NCBI RefSeq assembly: GCF_910594005.1
Contig: NC_057820.1
Location: 3,787,001-3,851,000, forward strand
Reading direction: 5' to 3'
Length of the DNA stretch: 64,000 bases
Source of the DNA: Cervus elaphus
Taxonomy: Eukaryota > Chordata > Mammalia > Artiodactyla > Cervidae
Position numbers and translations under genes: made by a program. Shown here piece after piece: positions 11,345 through 23,470 of this stretch; position 1 is the first letter of the stretch, and the number at the start of each line of letters is the position of its first letter. The notes under the pieces are model-generated. The model ran no database searches and was not told the DNA's origin. It saw only the letters and a list, made by a program, of their open reading frames with translations.

Positions 11345-11640
11345 GACCAGGGCCTTTGCACATGCCATTATCCTTCCCGATGCCCACGTGGACTGACTCC
11401 TAACTGCATTCCAGGCTCTGCTCAGGCGTCCCCTCAGGCAGCAGAACACCCCACCCCAGCCCCCTCCCAGTGACTCTGCTGCTTGGCTGTGGTCCACGGT
11501 GCATATTGCTACCTGACACTGCACGTGCGTCTTGCTGATTTATTGTCTGTCTCGCTCCAGGACATCAGCTCCCGGGAGGCGAGCGCTGGCTGGTGTCTGG
11601 ATTCCCTCCATGCCGGGACGCTGCAGCCTGTCTCCCTGCC
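11345..11640 (+). repeat. L2 LINE 3' fragment
   Basis: GGCCTTTGCACATGCCATTA, a degraded 'ctcctactcatcc' region, CTGATTTATTGTCTGTCTCG and CTCCAGGACATCAGCTCCC follow the L2 3' end order. Confidence 0.6.
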
Positions 11641-12735
11641 CCGGGGGCCCCCATCACTGATGCTGTCTTGGGGTTTTGTTTTATGAGTGATCCAGAGTCA
11701 AGTTTTATTTTCCCCTCCACGGGCCACTGCACGTACTAAAAATCCACCTTCCCTCACTGCTCTGTGTAGGAGCCTCGCTTGTTAAGTCAGGGCTGTTCTG
11801 GGTCCCTGGCTTGCTGCCCGTGGATCTGTCCCCCAGCCCCTGTGACCCTGAAAAGCTGCAAGACCGCGGCCCTCACCTCTGTGTCCCCTGCTCCCAGCCG
11901 AGCAGACGGGAAAGTGTGCTGATGTGAATCGGTGATGCCCAGACTATTTCCATAATGGCAATAAACGGCAGTCAAAGTGCAGCAAGGAGCCGGCCGCATC
12001 CCCGCCTCCCGAACACCCGTCTCTGCAAAGGGGCCCTGTTCCTCCGCCTCTACCCACGGGTGCCCTGGAATCACTTAATGCACTGGCTCTCCAGGCAAGG
12101 AAACCCAAGCGGGTGGAAATTGGCAGAACGTTATTTCTCCAATTCCTAAGAATCCCATTTGAGAGTTAAATAATGACAAGATGCCTTTAAGCGCTTGAAA
12201 ATTATGGGCTAAGCCGTTCTCAGGGAAGGCGCGTCATCCAGCAAGCATGCAGAATTGATGGTTCCACCCACACAGGTCTGTGGGCCGGGCAGGCAGGCAG
12301 GCAGGGAGGGAAGGCTAGCCTGGGATCTGGGCTTCTCCCAAGCACGTGGGTGTGACCCGGTCCTGGGAAACTCACCCCACTGGCAGGGCCGGCCCCCCCT
12401 GCTCTGCATCTCCTTCTGGCTACCCTGCGCCCTGGCTGCCTGCCAGCTTCCCTGGCACTAGCCCTGCAGTCCCTGGCTCTGGCCAAGGTCCTGGTTCGGC
12501 TACGCGTGAACACCCTAAGCTCCAAGTCTCGTGAATGGAGATTGTGACCCCTTCACCCATGTCTCACTCCTGGAACCCAGCTGGAGCGTTGTTCTCCCTT
12601 GCCAGGGAAGCTTTTACCATCTAAGCGGAGTCGGGTGTGGGAGCTTCTGCCATCTGGGGCTGGAACTCCCGCTTGGCCCCAGCAAAACTATTTTTTAAAA
12701 GGCCTACAACTTATACCTGTGCGCACGCCCTGCTT
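11641..12735. other. Mixed sequence, no gene seen
   Basis: Includes a short AGGC run at 12290-12306 and an AT-rich stretch at about 12110-12225 with no recognised repeat. No exon is supportable. Confidence 0.4.
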
Positions 12736-12737
12736 TT

Positions 12738-12875
12738 TCAAAGTGCTTTCTCATACCAGAGAGGGTCCCGTTTTAGAGACTGGAAAATCAAGGCTCAGAG
12801 AGGTTAAGTGACTTGCTCAGAAAAACCCACAGCGAGCAGGTGGAGAGGCGGGGGACCCAGGCCCGTCGGATCCTG
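12738..12875 (-). repeat. MIR SINE fragment
   Basis: AGACTGGAAAATCAAGGCTC and AGAGAGGTTAAGTGACTTGC followed by an 'acagcgagcaggtgg' block match reverse-complement MIR. Confidence 0.7.
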
Positions 12876-13555
12876 CAGCCCTCGACCTTCCCCTCCTTCC
12901 TGCAGAGAAAGCAATGGCTACGCTCCCCCGAGTGTCCCCATGCTCCAGAAATACTGCCGCTGGCTCCACCTTCAGCCTCTCACCTCACCTGCAGCCTGGA
13001 GGGAGGTCTGAGAATCTGCCATGAAAAAGGAAGAAGCAAACAGAGGTTCAGGGACCAGAAACAGCTTGGCCGAGGCCCTGCAGTCATAGACAAGAGTGCC
13101 TCGGGGGGACGGGCTTGGATTTGGGGGGAAAGCTCCCAAAGCTTTCCCAGAAACCCTCCCAAAGCTCCGGGGGTTCCGGCCCTGCAGAGGTGTGGGGTTG
13201 GGCTGCACACTCTCCAAAGGACAGCCACACCTGCCCGTGCCCATCAGTAGAGGGTGCTGCCCCTCGCATGGTATAAATGACGTGGAAAAGGAGGTGGGCT
13301 CAGGCCTGAGTGGGTCCTGGGAGGAGGGGCGGGGAGGAGGGAGCGGATGTTCTCTCAGGTCCTTGGGAAGCCTGAGGGTGGGTACCAGGGTGGTTGCTGA
13401 GGATGGAGTCTGGGGGCCGGGGTTCTGGGGAGGAACCTGTCCCGTCGTTCAGGCTGGGGACCAGGGAGCCTTTCCTCATGGGATTGCGGGTTTGGCCTTG
13501 GGTGGACACCCCCAGCCCTCTTGGAGCACACTTCCCCTCTGCTTCTCTCAATGAC

Positions 13556-13687
13556 TTGTCCATCCACCCTTCTTCCATCCTTCCATCCATCCATCCCTCA
13601 TCTGCCACCCACCTGTCCATCTGTCCTTCATTTCCTCCCTCCCTGTCTCCCTCCCTCCCTTCCTTCCTTCCCTCCCTCCTTCCATCC
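13556..13687 (+). repeat. CCAT/CCTT pyrimidine tandem repeat
   Basis: A (CCAT)n segment at about 13575-13600 passes into (CCCT)n and (CTTC)n segments ending near 13686. It explains the translated Pro/Ser-rich and Gly/Arg-rich frames on both strands. Confidence 0.9.
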
Positions 13688-16269
13688 GGCGCATACAACA
13701 CACATTACCGGGTCCCTGCTCCACGCCTGGCCCTGCCCTGGCCTCTGAGACAGGACACAGAAATGCCTTGGAGAGACTGTCTCCAGGCACACGGGACGTT
13801 TGATGAGTGACTAGGGGAGCCCTTGAGATGCTCTCCCAGCCACTGCCTGCCTGGAAAGTCATCCCTGGTGCCCGTTGACGCCCCCGCTGCGTCTCCTGGA
13901 TCCAAGGACCTGTCCCTGGGCTGATCTCAGAACATGACTCAACTTTTCTCTTTTAAAGACACCAGTCTGCCCCTCACGGTGTCCTTCAGAGGAAGCCCAG
14001 GAATGAACCTCTGGGGCTCATCCCGCTGCCCACGTGGGGGCATCCCGTGTCTGCAACAGCCGGGCGCCACCTGCCAGGACCTGCTAAAGAAGAACATGCG
14101 ACTGGACCCCAGGGTGATGTCAGTTCGGTTTTCCTCCCCGTTAAGGACGTTTTCTCCCGAGGACAGATTCTCACCTGGAAACTGGCCAGGCCAAGGTGCA
14201 TCTGAATTTTCTGCATCTGAGTGTCCGGGGAAGTGGCAGACGGCTGACGCTGGGGTTCCAGACACAGTGAAGGAGAGACACTCGATCTTTCAGCTCCGTG
14301 AGAAAACAGGCGGTTGCAGCCCTTGCCTGGCCTTGCTGGCGCCTGCCTCCCAGCCCCCAGGGTCACCTCCAGCCTCTGCCAGGTGCGTCTGTACCGGTCT
14401 GCAGAGACGCCCCCAGAGCCCGTTTCTCTGTCTCTCTGGGCACGGACCTCCAGTTCTCTTTCAGCACCTGGCATTCTGCCTCTTTTTCTCCGTGGGTATC
14501 TCTGTCTCCCTAGGTCCCTCAGGGTCTCCCCACACGTGCAGCTCTGTCCTTGCTTCTCTTGGCCTCTCTGTCTGTCCACATCTGTCTGAGCCAATCTCTC
14601 CCCCATTCACCCCTTCTCCGTCCCCCTTCCCTTTTCCCCTAAGGGCACCCCAAGAGAGGATGACCCACGACAGAGAGGCCTGGGGACCACATGTGGCGTC
14701 TTCCCCTCGGCCACCCGGAAGCAGGAACCTTCCCTGCAGCGCTCCTGACCCCGGGGAGCTGACCGACGCCCTGCAGGAGCAGGTGAGCAAGAATAAACAG
14801 TGAAGCATAGGGTCAGTGCACTGCGCACTGGGGATAAAAGCAAAGGAGTAGTGGGGAGCTGGGGCTGCCATCTCAGGCGGAGTGGCCTCTCTCAGTGAGG
14901 GGACATCGGAGCAGAGGCTGGAACACACCCAGGAGCCAGTCCACATGGGCACCTGGAAACGATGGGAGCATGTGCAAAGGCCCTGAGGTGGGACTCCATG
15001 ACCAGGCTGCATTTCCCGGGCACGTCTCCTCCCTGGCTCCTTGCTGACGGCCCCTGGACTCCAGGGCCCTGGAGCTGGCCTGTATCATGAAACCAGGGCC
15101 CATCAGATTCGGCCTCAGCCCGCCTGGCCAACGTGCTAACCAAGGGTCAGGAGATGGGGCGGGGGCCGCCTCACGCACAGAAGCGCTGACAGCTGGGAGC
15201 ACGGGGCCTCCGTCCGCTCTCAGGCCTCCCGCAGAACTCTCCCGGCCAGGACTCCGGGACCTTCGGCAGGGGCAGCCTCAGTCCCCTTCCTCCGGTTAAG
15301 TTTGCTGGCCAGCCCCACACTCAGGCGGGGTCCCACAAAGCCCTCAGGAAGGGGAGGCTTGGTGTCCACATCCCCATCTCGACCTGGGCCTCTGAACACA
15401 GCAAGGCCGCGGACCCCGTCAGAGCAACGGTCAAACCCCGCTTCACAAGACATCCCTGCACTGTCTGCAGACACCACACTGACACCAATAAGGCAAATAA
15501 ACACGGCCTTTGAAGATCAGAGGCACCGCGCTACAGTCTATTACACTAAACTCAGCGTCAAGGGTGAAAGAAAAGACAGGCTGGGATTATTCTCGCCGTG
15601 GCAATTAAGAAAAGAAGAAGAAGGAAGAAAGGGGTGTTTCGAGGGAGGTCATTTCACGGTGCCTGAAGCGACGATGGTGCTGCCTGGATGGAGCTTGTGA
15701 TGGGGAGAGGCAGGCCTGGGGCAGGGCCTCCCCCCTCCTCCTCTGGCTCCACGCACACGGGCGGGGTGCCCTCCTGAGACACAGCCTCTCCCGGGGCCCC
15801 CAGGACACAGCCCCGTAGGCTGGGGAGGCCGAACCTTCTCCCAGCGCCTGACGGGGTCACGGCCAAGAGGACAGCCTGGCCTTCCTGGCCTCCCTGCAAG
15901 GCTGTTTTCTCTTCCCGTCCTATGCAGCTGTCCCCAGCTGGCCAAGCCCTTCTCTCGGGGCTTATCCAGCCTTCCTGAAGCCTCATGGTTCCCATCTGTG
16001 AGATGGGAATGGTAAGGGTGTCCTCCCCGTGGGGTCTGCCTCAGAGTCCTCCTGTTTGGGCGAATGAGCAGAGGGGACTTGGAAGGGTTTTCCTGGCTGT
16101 GCCACCAGCCTCCTATCTTCCTCCAAGTCCATCCTCTGACCTGCTCTGCTCTGAGCCCCTGGAGCCCCGGCCTTATTCCAGCCTGTCCATCTCCTCCTGA
16201 ACCCACTTCCTGTTGGGTTCAGCCAATGGGAGGCTCTTGTGGGAGGCCGGAGGGCAGGAGAAGCGAGAG
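13688..16269. other. GC-rich sequence with a long accidental open frame
   Basis: An 870-base open frame (13934-14803, +) is the longest here. Its product is Ser/Pro-rich and low in complexity through a degenerate CT-rich stretch (14390-14640), with no recognisable domain, and a frame of similar extent runs on the other strand. I do not call it a gene. An AT-richer block at about 15480-15630 matches no repeat. Confidence 0.5.
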
Positions 16270-16738
16270 TTCAGTTCAGTTCAGTTCAGTCGCTCAGTCA
16301 TGTCCGACTCTTTGCGACCCCATGGACTGCAGCACGCCAGGTCTCCCTGTCCATCACCAACACCCAGAGCTTACTCATGTCCATTGAGTCAGTGATGCCA
16401 TCCAACCATCTCATCCTCTGTCATCCCGTTCTCCCACCTTCCATCTTTCCCAACATCAGGGTCTTTTCCAATGAGTCAGTTCTCTGCATCAGGTGGCCAA
16501 AGTATTGGAGTTTTAGCTTCAGCATCAATCCTTCCGATGAGTATTCAGGATAGATTTCCTTTAGGATGGACCGGTTGGATCTCCTTGCAGTCCGAGGGAC
16601 TCTCAAGGGTCTTCTTCAACACCACAGTTCAGAAGCAACTCTTGGGCACCCAGCTTTCTTTATGGTCCACCTCTCACATCCATACATGACCACTGGAAAC
16701 ACCACAGCCTTGACCAGATGGACCTTTGCTGGCAAAGG
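16270..16738 (-). mobile_element. BovB LINE 3' fragment
   Basis: Starts at the terminal TTCAGTTCAG repeats and GTCGCTCAGTCATGTCCGAC. The minus strand encodes the BovB RT tail with LQYFGHLMQRTDSLEKTLML. It ends near 16738 at the 5' truncation. Confidence 0.93.
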
Positions 16739-17006
16739 TTGGAGAACTCTCCCTCTGCCTCCAGGGAGTCTCCAGCAGAGGCTGTCCCTGCTCCTGCTCT
16801 GGCCCCTGCTGGACCCCGGCCCCTGACCTGCGGGAACACCGCCCTGTGTTTTTGTTCTGCGGCAGAGGAGGCAGCGAACCCCGCAGGCCTCGTCTCAGCG
16901 GCCTCCCTGTCCCGGGCGGCCCCCAGCCTCGACATCACCATGTAGCCCTCTGTCCGTTCCCTGCACTTCAAGCAGGCGCTGATTTCCTCTTCGGGCCTCG
17001 TCATAG

Positions 17007-17016
17007 GCTGTCTCCA
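17007..17016 (+). repeat. Target-site duplication, left copy
   Basis: GCTGTCTCCA, identical to 17214-17223. Confidence 0.8.
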
Positions 17017-17213
17017 GCTTCCCAGGTGGTGCTTGTGGTAAAGAACCCGCCTGCCAGTGCAGGAGACCTAAGAGACCTGGGTTCGATTCCCTGGAGGAGA
17101 ACATGGCAACCCACTCCGGTATTCTTGCTTGGAGACAGAGGAGCCTGGCGGGCTGCAGCCCACGGGGTCGCAAAGAGTCGGACACACCTGAACTGACAGC
17201 GAGTAGCACGCTT
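17017..17213 (+). mobile_element. Bov-tA SINE with internal deletion
   Basis: The head (GCTTCCCAGGTGGTGCTTGT) and 3' end (GGTCGCAAAGAGTCGGACAC) are intact. The usual GGGTCGGGAAGATCCC segment is missing after GTTCGATTCC. A 10-bp TSD brackets it. Confidence 0.92.
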
Positions 17214-17223
17214 GCTGTCTCCA
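17214..17223 (+). repeat. Target-site duplication, right copy
   Basis: GCTGTCTCCA, matching 17007-17016. Confidence 0.8.
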
Positions 17224-17851
17224 CAGACACTTAACAGTGAGCGACGGTGCTACCGTACGTATTCTACGTGTCCCGCATGGCCCCGGTCTCCTTCGTGCCC
17301 TGCGCGTTGCGACACGCCTTCCCAGGGAACAGGGGCCCCTCGCCGGTCACCTCCAGGCCTCCCGTTAGCCCTGCCATACACCAGCCCTTTCTCCTCTTTT
17401 CTATTTTGTCTTCTTTCTGCGATCGTCTCTGTCGCTTCCTATCAATATCGGGCTTAATTTCCATGCTTTGGGTCTCTCCTTGGAGCTCTGACACACGGCA
17501 CAGTCATTTTTTTTTTCACGCAATGAAAATAGCTTTGCTGTTTCATTTCTGGTTTTATCAATCACACGCGGGCATTGTGGAAACCCAGGTGATGCTCACA
17601 CATACAAGAAGAGAAAGATAAACAGCCTGCAATCCCGCTGCCCTGCTGTGACACAGTGCTAGGTGAGCCGGCGAGTGGGACGGGGGCCACGCTTCATGCT
17701 TGTCCCTCCTACTTCCGTCCCTTTCTACACCTTTTATAAAATTCACGGTCCCCCCAACCCTGCCCATCTAGCTTCCCACCACCCACTCTCAGATAAGCAG
17801 GCCAAAACAAACATCCCAGCAAGGACCCCTCTGGATCTTTCTACGAGCTCG
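17224..17851. other. Unique sequence, no gene seen
   Basis: Contains a T-run at 17507-17515. No repeat or exon recognised. Confidence 0.4.
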
Positions 17852-18068
17852 CGTGTGTGTGTTACTCAGTCGTGTCCGACTCTTTGCGACCCCGTGGACT
17901 GTAGCCCGCCAGGCTCCTCTGTCCATGGGATTCTCCAGGCAAGAACACTGGAGTGAGTTGCCATTTCCTCTTCCAGGGGATCTTCCCGACCCAGGGATCG
18001 AGCTCGTGGCTCTTGCGTCTCCTGCGTGGGCAGGCGGATTCTTTACCACTGGACCACCAGGGAAGCAC
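17852..18068 (-). mobile_element. Bov-tA SINE
   Basis: Reverse complement of a full-length copy, from CTCAGTCGTGTCCGACTC to the head at GGACCACCAGGGAAGC. Confidence 0.93.
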
Positions 18069-18984
18069 AAACTCACGCGTATGCACACACAAATGTCGAC
18101 GCGGGGGCGGCTGTCCATTTAGCACAGGGTGGAAGCCCCCCCAGTGGCTGCCCCGGGCCCCCTGGAGTGAAGGGCCTCCTGCAGAGCCCTGCTTCCGGGC
18201 ATCCGCCTCGCTCCCGGTCGAGCACGCTTGTCCTTGTCCCATCAGCCAGGCTGGGTGGAAGGGACACATCCACCGAGAGAACCTCAAATGCTGCTGCTTT
18301 CAGCGCTCCAGGAGGGACAGCAGGGGACTGCAGAACGCGGGTCTCCCCTGGTGTCGGAGGTTGCTAGCGGGCTCATCCCACCATGAGCACGGGGGATGCT
18401 CGCCGGCTCCTCTCACACCCTCTCCAGGAGGTCACTGAGAAAAGGTTTCCTCTCTCTCTCTCTCTTCCTGTCTCCCCTTTATTTAAGTCTCCTTGATGGA
18501 CCAGGAGACAACGGCAAAGTCCTGCCTTCCCTCGCCTCTCCCTGACGCCTGGAGACAGAGCATCTTCCCCCAGGTAACTGGCTTCCACCAGGTAACCCGG
18601 CCGTTCCGTGACCCTCCACCCACCCCCCCCCCCCCATCCGTCTGCCCTTCTTCCCCTTACAGGAGCTGTCTAGAAACCCCTCAGGGCGACTTATTACTCA
18701 GTAACAACCCTGTCCTCATCGAACTGCTGCATTTCTCATCAACCCATTTATCTGTTGAGTTTAGTTTCAGTGTTCTTGTCTTATAGGCAATTATGTTTTA
18801 TATATCAAATGCATCAAGATGGTCTCTTATAAATTCTGAATTTCCTTTCTTGCTTAAATAACTCTATGTATTCTCCTTTCCTTACAATATTCCTTGCAAT
18901 ATTCTCCAGATGTTTCCTTACAATATTCTCCAAATCTTTACAATATTTGATTTTTAACCTTTCTTTAAATTAAAAAATTTTTAC
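18069..18984. other. Unique sequence with short low-complexity runs
   Basis: Holds a (CT)n run at about 18449-18466, a 13-base C run at 18623-18635, and an AT-rich stretch at about 18770-18980. In that stretch TTCCTTACAATATTC-like words recur three times (18875-18950). No gene seen. Confidence 0.45.
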
Positions 18985-19105
18985 TATTTTTTTTAGGCTG
19001 CACTGCGTGGCGTGTGGGATCTTAGTACCCCAACCAAGGATCAAATCCCTGCCCTCTGCATGGGGAGCACCGAGTCTTAACCACCGGGCTGCCAGGGAAA
19101 TCCCC
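18985..19105 (-). mobile_element. CHR-type tRNA-derived SINE
   Basis: Reverse complement of the cetartiodactyl CHR family: GTGTGGGATCTTAGTACCCC, AACCAAGGATCAAATCCCTG and TCTTAACCACCGGGCTGCC, ending in GGGAAATCCC. Confidence 0.85.
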
Positions 19106-19725
19106 CTTTTTAACTTAAATTTCACTGATGTGTCTGAATTTTATTTGGGCACATGTCTTCAATCTAGACAACCCCATGTGCATACCTAGTCCCTTACCAA
19201 AAACAGGGCACAATTCTCCCCTCATTGGAAGACCAAATCGGCCAGTGCCATTTTTCCCCACTGACTTGATAGAAGACCTTCCTCATTAATTCTTATCTGT
19301 CAGTGTGCAAGTACGCCCTTTGGAGTCTATTTCGGGGAGGGGCTGATTCACCCACTGATAGACTGTTTCTGAGGGCAGCTACTCTATGGTAAGTTTTAAT
19401 AGCTTCTAAACAAGTTCCCCTTCCTTGGTTTCTTTTACTGTTTTTAGAAATGTTTGCTATTCTTGAACTTAACGTTAGGAGAACTTGATCCATGTTCATT
19501 TGTGTACAGTAAGACTGCTAAGCCCAGGGCTAAATAAATATTGGGTCTCAGATGCCACAACCCTTGAATAAGCCAGAAACACTCAGAAACACACTTAATT
19601 CTAATAGTCACATCCTCCTGCCAATTATCATGGATTTTTGTGGGTATTTCGGACAATTAGATGTTGATGCAGTCATCGGTTCAAACGATCCTGTAAAAAA
19701 CCTGCTAATGTGGGGGAAACATTCT
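19106..19725. other. AT-leaning unique sequence
   Basis: No transposon or exon recognised. Composition differs from the GC-rich flanks. Confidence 0.4.
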
Positions 19726-19726
19726 T

Positions 19727-19885
19727 TTTTTTTTTTTAATTTAAATTATTTATTTATTTTACTTTACAACATTGTATTGGTTTTGCCATACATTGACTTG
19801 AATCCGCCATGGGTGTACATGCGTTCCCCATCCTGAACCCCCCTCCCAACTCGCTCCCCATCCCATCCCTCTGGGTCATTCTTAA
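19727..19885 (-). mobile_element. L1 3' UTR fragment (ruminant type)
   Basis: A T-run followed by ACATTGTATTGGTTTTGCCA and GTTCCCCATCCTGAACCC matches the reverse complement of a ruminant L1 3' end. Confidence 0.65.
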
Positions 19886-19964
19886 AGTCTCAATATAAGA
19901 GGTTATTGTAATTTTCAATTTGTGGCACTTACATTGCTTTGTTTTGTAGCTATGTGTTGGTGGA

Positions 19965-20215
19965 CGAGTGTCTATCTCTTAAGCTCTATTTCAGACTTTG
20001 CTGCCTCTAGGAAGCCCTCCCTGACTGCACAAGGCCTCAGGGGACGTTTATGCGGCTGCTACTACCTACATAGTCCATGCCGTTTCTCAGGATTGTTTCA
20101 TTCACACCTCCCAGCAGCGCTGCGAGGTCAGAACACCTGAGAGGTAGGAGCACTGAGCCTCAGAGAGGTGAAGTGACCCGCCCAGGGACACACGGCCAGC
20201 TTGGGGCTCCTTCAC
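19965..20215 (-). repeat. L2-like relic joined to a MIR fragment
   Basis: 19965-20060 contains AGGAAGCCCTCCCTGACTGC, typical of an L2 block. 20080-20215 carries CTGAGCCTCAGAGAGGTGAA and CAGGGACACACGGCCAGC in reverse-complement MIR order. The strand given is that of the MIR. Confidence 0.55.
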
Positions 20216-20728
20216 ACCCCCGGCCACCTTGCTGCCCTAAGAGACTGAGAGCTCAGTAACGTCTGCTGAGGACTGAATAGCTGAATGGATGGACAGACAC
20301 ACAGATAAAACAGCTCTGCCTGCAGCCTCTGGAAACTGCTAAGTGGAAAACTACACATGCATTGCTGCGGGAAACAGGGAGTTAATTTCCCCCCTATGGC
20401 GCAAATATAGCCGTGTCCAATGGAGCTGGGTGCCATATATGTCCCACCGGCCACAGCCCCCACGGCGGACATCTTCAGGCCTCATTAGGCTCAGACCACG
20501 GCAGCCTCCTGTGCTTCAGTGGAAGCGGTCTATCCAGACTTCAAAAAGTTTGTTTTCCCACACGCTGCTTTCTGGGGTTCATGCAAGGAGGACGCCACGG
20601 CTGACACAAATGAAGCCCTTGGACTGTCCCCCCTGGCCCCCCAGTTCCCAGCAGCCTCCCCCCAGCCCCAAATGAATGCCTGACTAGAGAGTGGGGATTT
20701 AACCCTTAGCAGGGTGCTCTGTGACTGC
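20216..20728. other. Unique sequence, no gene seen
   Basis: Nothing recognisable beyond short AT-rich patches. Confidence 0.4.
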
Positions 20729-20729
20729 T

Positions 20730-20835
20730 TCCTATGCCTGATACCCTTGGAACCACTCTGAGAGTTAAGTGCTGTGACCCCAAGCACAGATGGGGAAATG
20801 GAGGCAGAGGGGAGGCAGAGGTTAGTAACACACTC
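20730..20835 (-). repeat. MIR SINE fragment
   Basis: GAGAGTTAAGTGCTGTGACC and AGATGGGGAAATGGAGGCAG follow degraded reverse-complement MIR. Confidence 0.5.
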
Positions 20836-20864
20836 CGACAGGCTCTATTTGAAGCATCCTTCAC

Positions 20865-21005
20865 GTGCCACCACCAGATCCTCACTCTAGCTCCAGGAGG
20901 ACCGTTCAACAACAGCCCCATTTTTCCTATGAAAAAAACTGAGGGTCTTGAAGTTCATTAACTCACAAAGGTCACACAGCAGAACCCGGCTTCTGACTCA
21001 AACAG
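20865..21005 (-). repeat. MIR SINE fragment
   Basis: AGCCCCATTTTTCCTATGAA, AACTCACAAAGGTCACACAG and GAACCCGGCTTCTGACTC match reverse-complement MIR. Confidence 0.6.
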
Positions 21006-21256
21006 CCTGCAGCTAATCCACTGCTGGGAGAGATGGCCTTGTGTCCTGAGCCTGGATGCAAACTGCTTCCATGCAGGACTTTTTTTCCCTTCTCTACAGC
21101 CCTGGCAAAATTGACTGGTCTACAAGGATCATTCCAATGCCCTGGGCCTGGTCAAGGACAACCTAGCCGGCAGTGCAGGAGGTCGGGGTTGGGGGAGTGC
21201 CAGCCTGGGGCGGTGGTGGGGAGGGGGTCAGTCATGTGAGCAGAGGAGGAGAACAG

Positions 21257-21315
21257 GCCAAGAGCACTTTGGGGCCGAGAGCACTTTGGGGTCAAGAACA
21301 TTGTGGGGCCAAGAG
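21257..21315 (+). repeat. 17/18-bp short tandem repeat, about 3.4 copies
   Basis: Units share the word AAGAGCACTTTGGGG or close variants, starting near 21257, 21275, 21292 and 21309. Confidence 0.75.
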
Positions 21316-22279
21316 TTGACTTCTGGAACTAAAATGAAGTAGCGAGGAGAATCTGATGACAGTGATGCCCACAGGTCCAAGCTTCCTGTTCAAGGGGAGC
21401 CAGGAAGAGGCTGAGACCCCCAAAGGGAAGAGGCCAGGCTGAGGCCCAGTGTGGGGCTGGGCAACTAGGGTCCCTCCTGGTGTGCGTGGACCAAGCTGTC
21501 TGCTGTCTTCATGGGCACACAGGGTTCACATGGCCTGTTTTGGGGGGAACTGATGAGACAAATTCACTGTGGACAGGCCCCAGGTCAGTGCCTGCCCCTC
21601 CCTGCAGGCAGGATGAATGGCAGCTCTCCACGCCACCCCTCCCCAACCATGCACCATCCGCCACCACCGTGTTGGATCCATCCCCTGCACACCTTTCACA
21701 GAAAGTAGCCTTGCCCTCTGATGCAGTCATACTTCCTCTTAAAATTAAGTAGGTCTCAGCGAAGGGAAAACTGTTCATCAATTCCACACCCTCAAGTTTC
21801 CATCATATTTGTTGGTTCATCCAGTTTTTGCCATGGGATCCACCATCGTGACTCCTACTCCCATTTACACTCCAGATCTCCACCTTTGGGGATCCTGCTT
21901 ACTTTACAGGTGAGAGACTAGAGCTTTGGTCCTTTGATTGGCCCTGGGCTGGAATTTCTCCACTTCAACAAGGAGCGTGGGCAAGAGGCTGGCAGGACAG
22001 CCTGGCTCCCATACCACCACATAGCCTCTGGGCTCCCCTTCTCACTGCTGGTCTCTCAGGGTCCCTGAGGATCAGGGTCTAGCTCGACCAGAGCAAGAAG
22101 GTGCCATATGGTGATAGAAATGTCACAACTTCAGGCAAGACTAGCCGAGGGCAAAGTGAAACTTCTGGCCCCGAGGTCAAAAGTGACCAGGAATTTCAAG
22201 ATGGCAGCAGGAGAGGGTGCAACCCTGTGGATCTGCTGGGTGTGGGGTCCTGGGGACCCCACAGGTCACCAGCCCCGGG
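21316..22279. other. Unique sequence, no gene seen
   Basis: No repeat or exon I can support. Confidence 0.4.
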
Positions 22280-22480
22280 GTCTGGAGTTGTCAGAAGGAC
22301 GTGGGTTCAAATCCCTGCTTATTAACTGAATGATGGTAACAGTGATTAACCTCTCCACGTTTGGCTTCCTAGTTTATAAAATGAAAAGCATTCTTACTAA
22401 GATGAAATGGATTGATATTCATCAAAGGTCTTAGTGGAATCCCCAGCAGCAGATAGATACCTAACACATCTCCCAGTCTT
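22280..22480 (+). repeat. MIR SINE, long copy
   Basis: GGACGTGGGTTCAAATCCCT, GTGATTAACCTCTCCACG and CCTAGTTTATAAAATGAAAA match MIR sense from the B-box region to the 3' half. Confidence 0.7.
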
Positions 22481-23234
22481 CCACTCTGTAGCCCCAGCGA
22501 AGTCACGTGAACAAGGGAAGAACCGAACCTAGTGCCAAAACCCACTTGAAGATATTCCAGGTTCTGTACTGGGTTCTAGGTTCACCAATGGCATGTGGGT
22601 TTGAATGATGTTGATGAACAGCTGTCCAGCATTTCAAGGGCACACACTGTAACAAAAAGAGCCTTGAGCAGAAGCCAGAAGCCTCCCCGTCTGTCATTCC
22701 CAATTCCAATCTGATGGCTGAGCTTCAAAGAGCTTAGGGGAGACCGCGACAGAGGCTGCACAGGAACGAGGCCATGCCCTCACCTCTGGCACTGGGAGAG
22801 CAGTGAGGAGGCCCAGGCAGGACCACGGTGAGGTCTGCAAGGGCTCAGGGCCGGTGGTGCGAACTCACAGTAGCACCCGCTCCTCCTCTCCACCCAGGGC
22901 CTTGGGGGGCGGGGTGCACCACCGTTCCAAGTCAGAGGGGAGGGGCCGGCAAAGGGAAACCTCTCTCTTCTATGCCCCAGAACAAGCTTCGGAGGGGCTT
23001 CAGAAGCATCTTCCACGGCAACCAAGAAGCCCCTTACACCTGGCCTCCACCCTATGGGTCTCTGTGAAGTTTAAAATGAAAAGTACTGAAATGTGATATC
23101 CAGCCAGCCAGGGGTCAGGCCTGTCTGTTTAGGTCAAAGCAAGCAGCATGAGCATCTATCCTGGGCTTGGGCCCGTGTTAGCCCCTGGAGAGCACATGGC
23201 CATTTCCCTCAGCATCTGCGCCTGCCTCTAAGCC
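22481..23234. other. Unique sequence, no gene seen
   Basis: Nothing recognisable. Confidence 0.4.
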
Positions 23235-23398
23235 ACCTCCACCTCTGGCTCCGTTTCCATCTGTATCTGTCTCTGATCTGCATCCGCCTCCATTTCCATG
23301 TCCATCCGTATCTGTATCTCTCCCTGGACCTCCATCTATACCCATCTCCATCTGTTCCTGAATCTGCATCTTTATCTGCATCTCCATCTCCATCTTAT
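23235..23398 (+). repeat. Degenerate hexanucleotide minisatellite
   Basis: Repeated CTCCAT, TCCATC and ATCTGT words over about 160 bases with much drift, indicating an old array. The translated frames are correspondingly repetitive. Confidence 0.8.
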
Positions 23399-23470
23399 GT
23401 CTTTGTGGTCGGGGCTGGAGAATCTGTATGGACTAGATTCAAGTCAAGGTCACCACCAGCTTTGCATTTC

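Noticed and set aside
13934..14803. A 289-codon plus-strand frame as a possible gene
   Set aside because: Low-complexity Ser/Pro/Cys product across a CT-rich stretch, no domain, and a comparable frame on the other strand.
16239..16553. SINE- and BovB-derived peptides (for example around HVRLFATPWTAARQ) as short proteins
   Set aside because: These recur wherever Bov repeats occur and are translations of the repeats.
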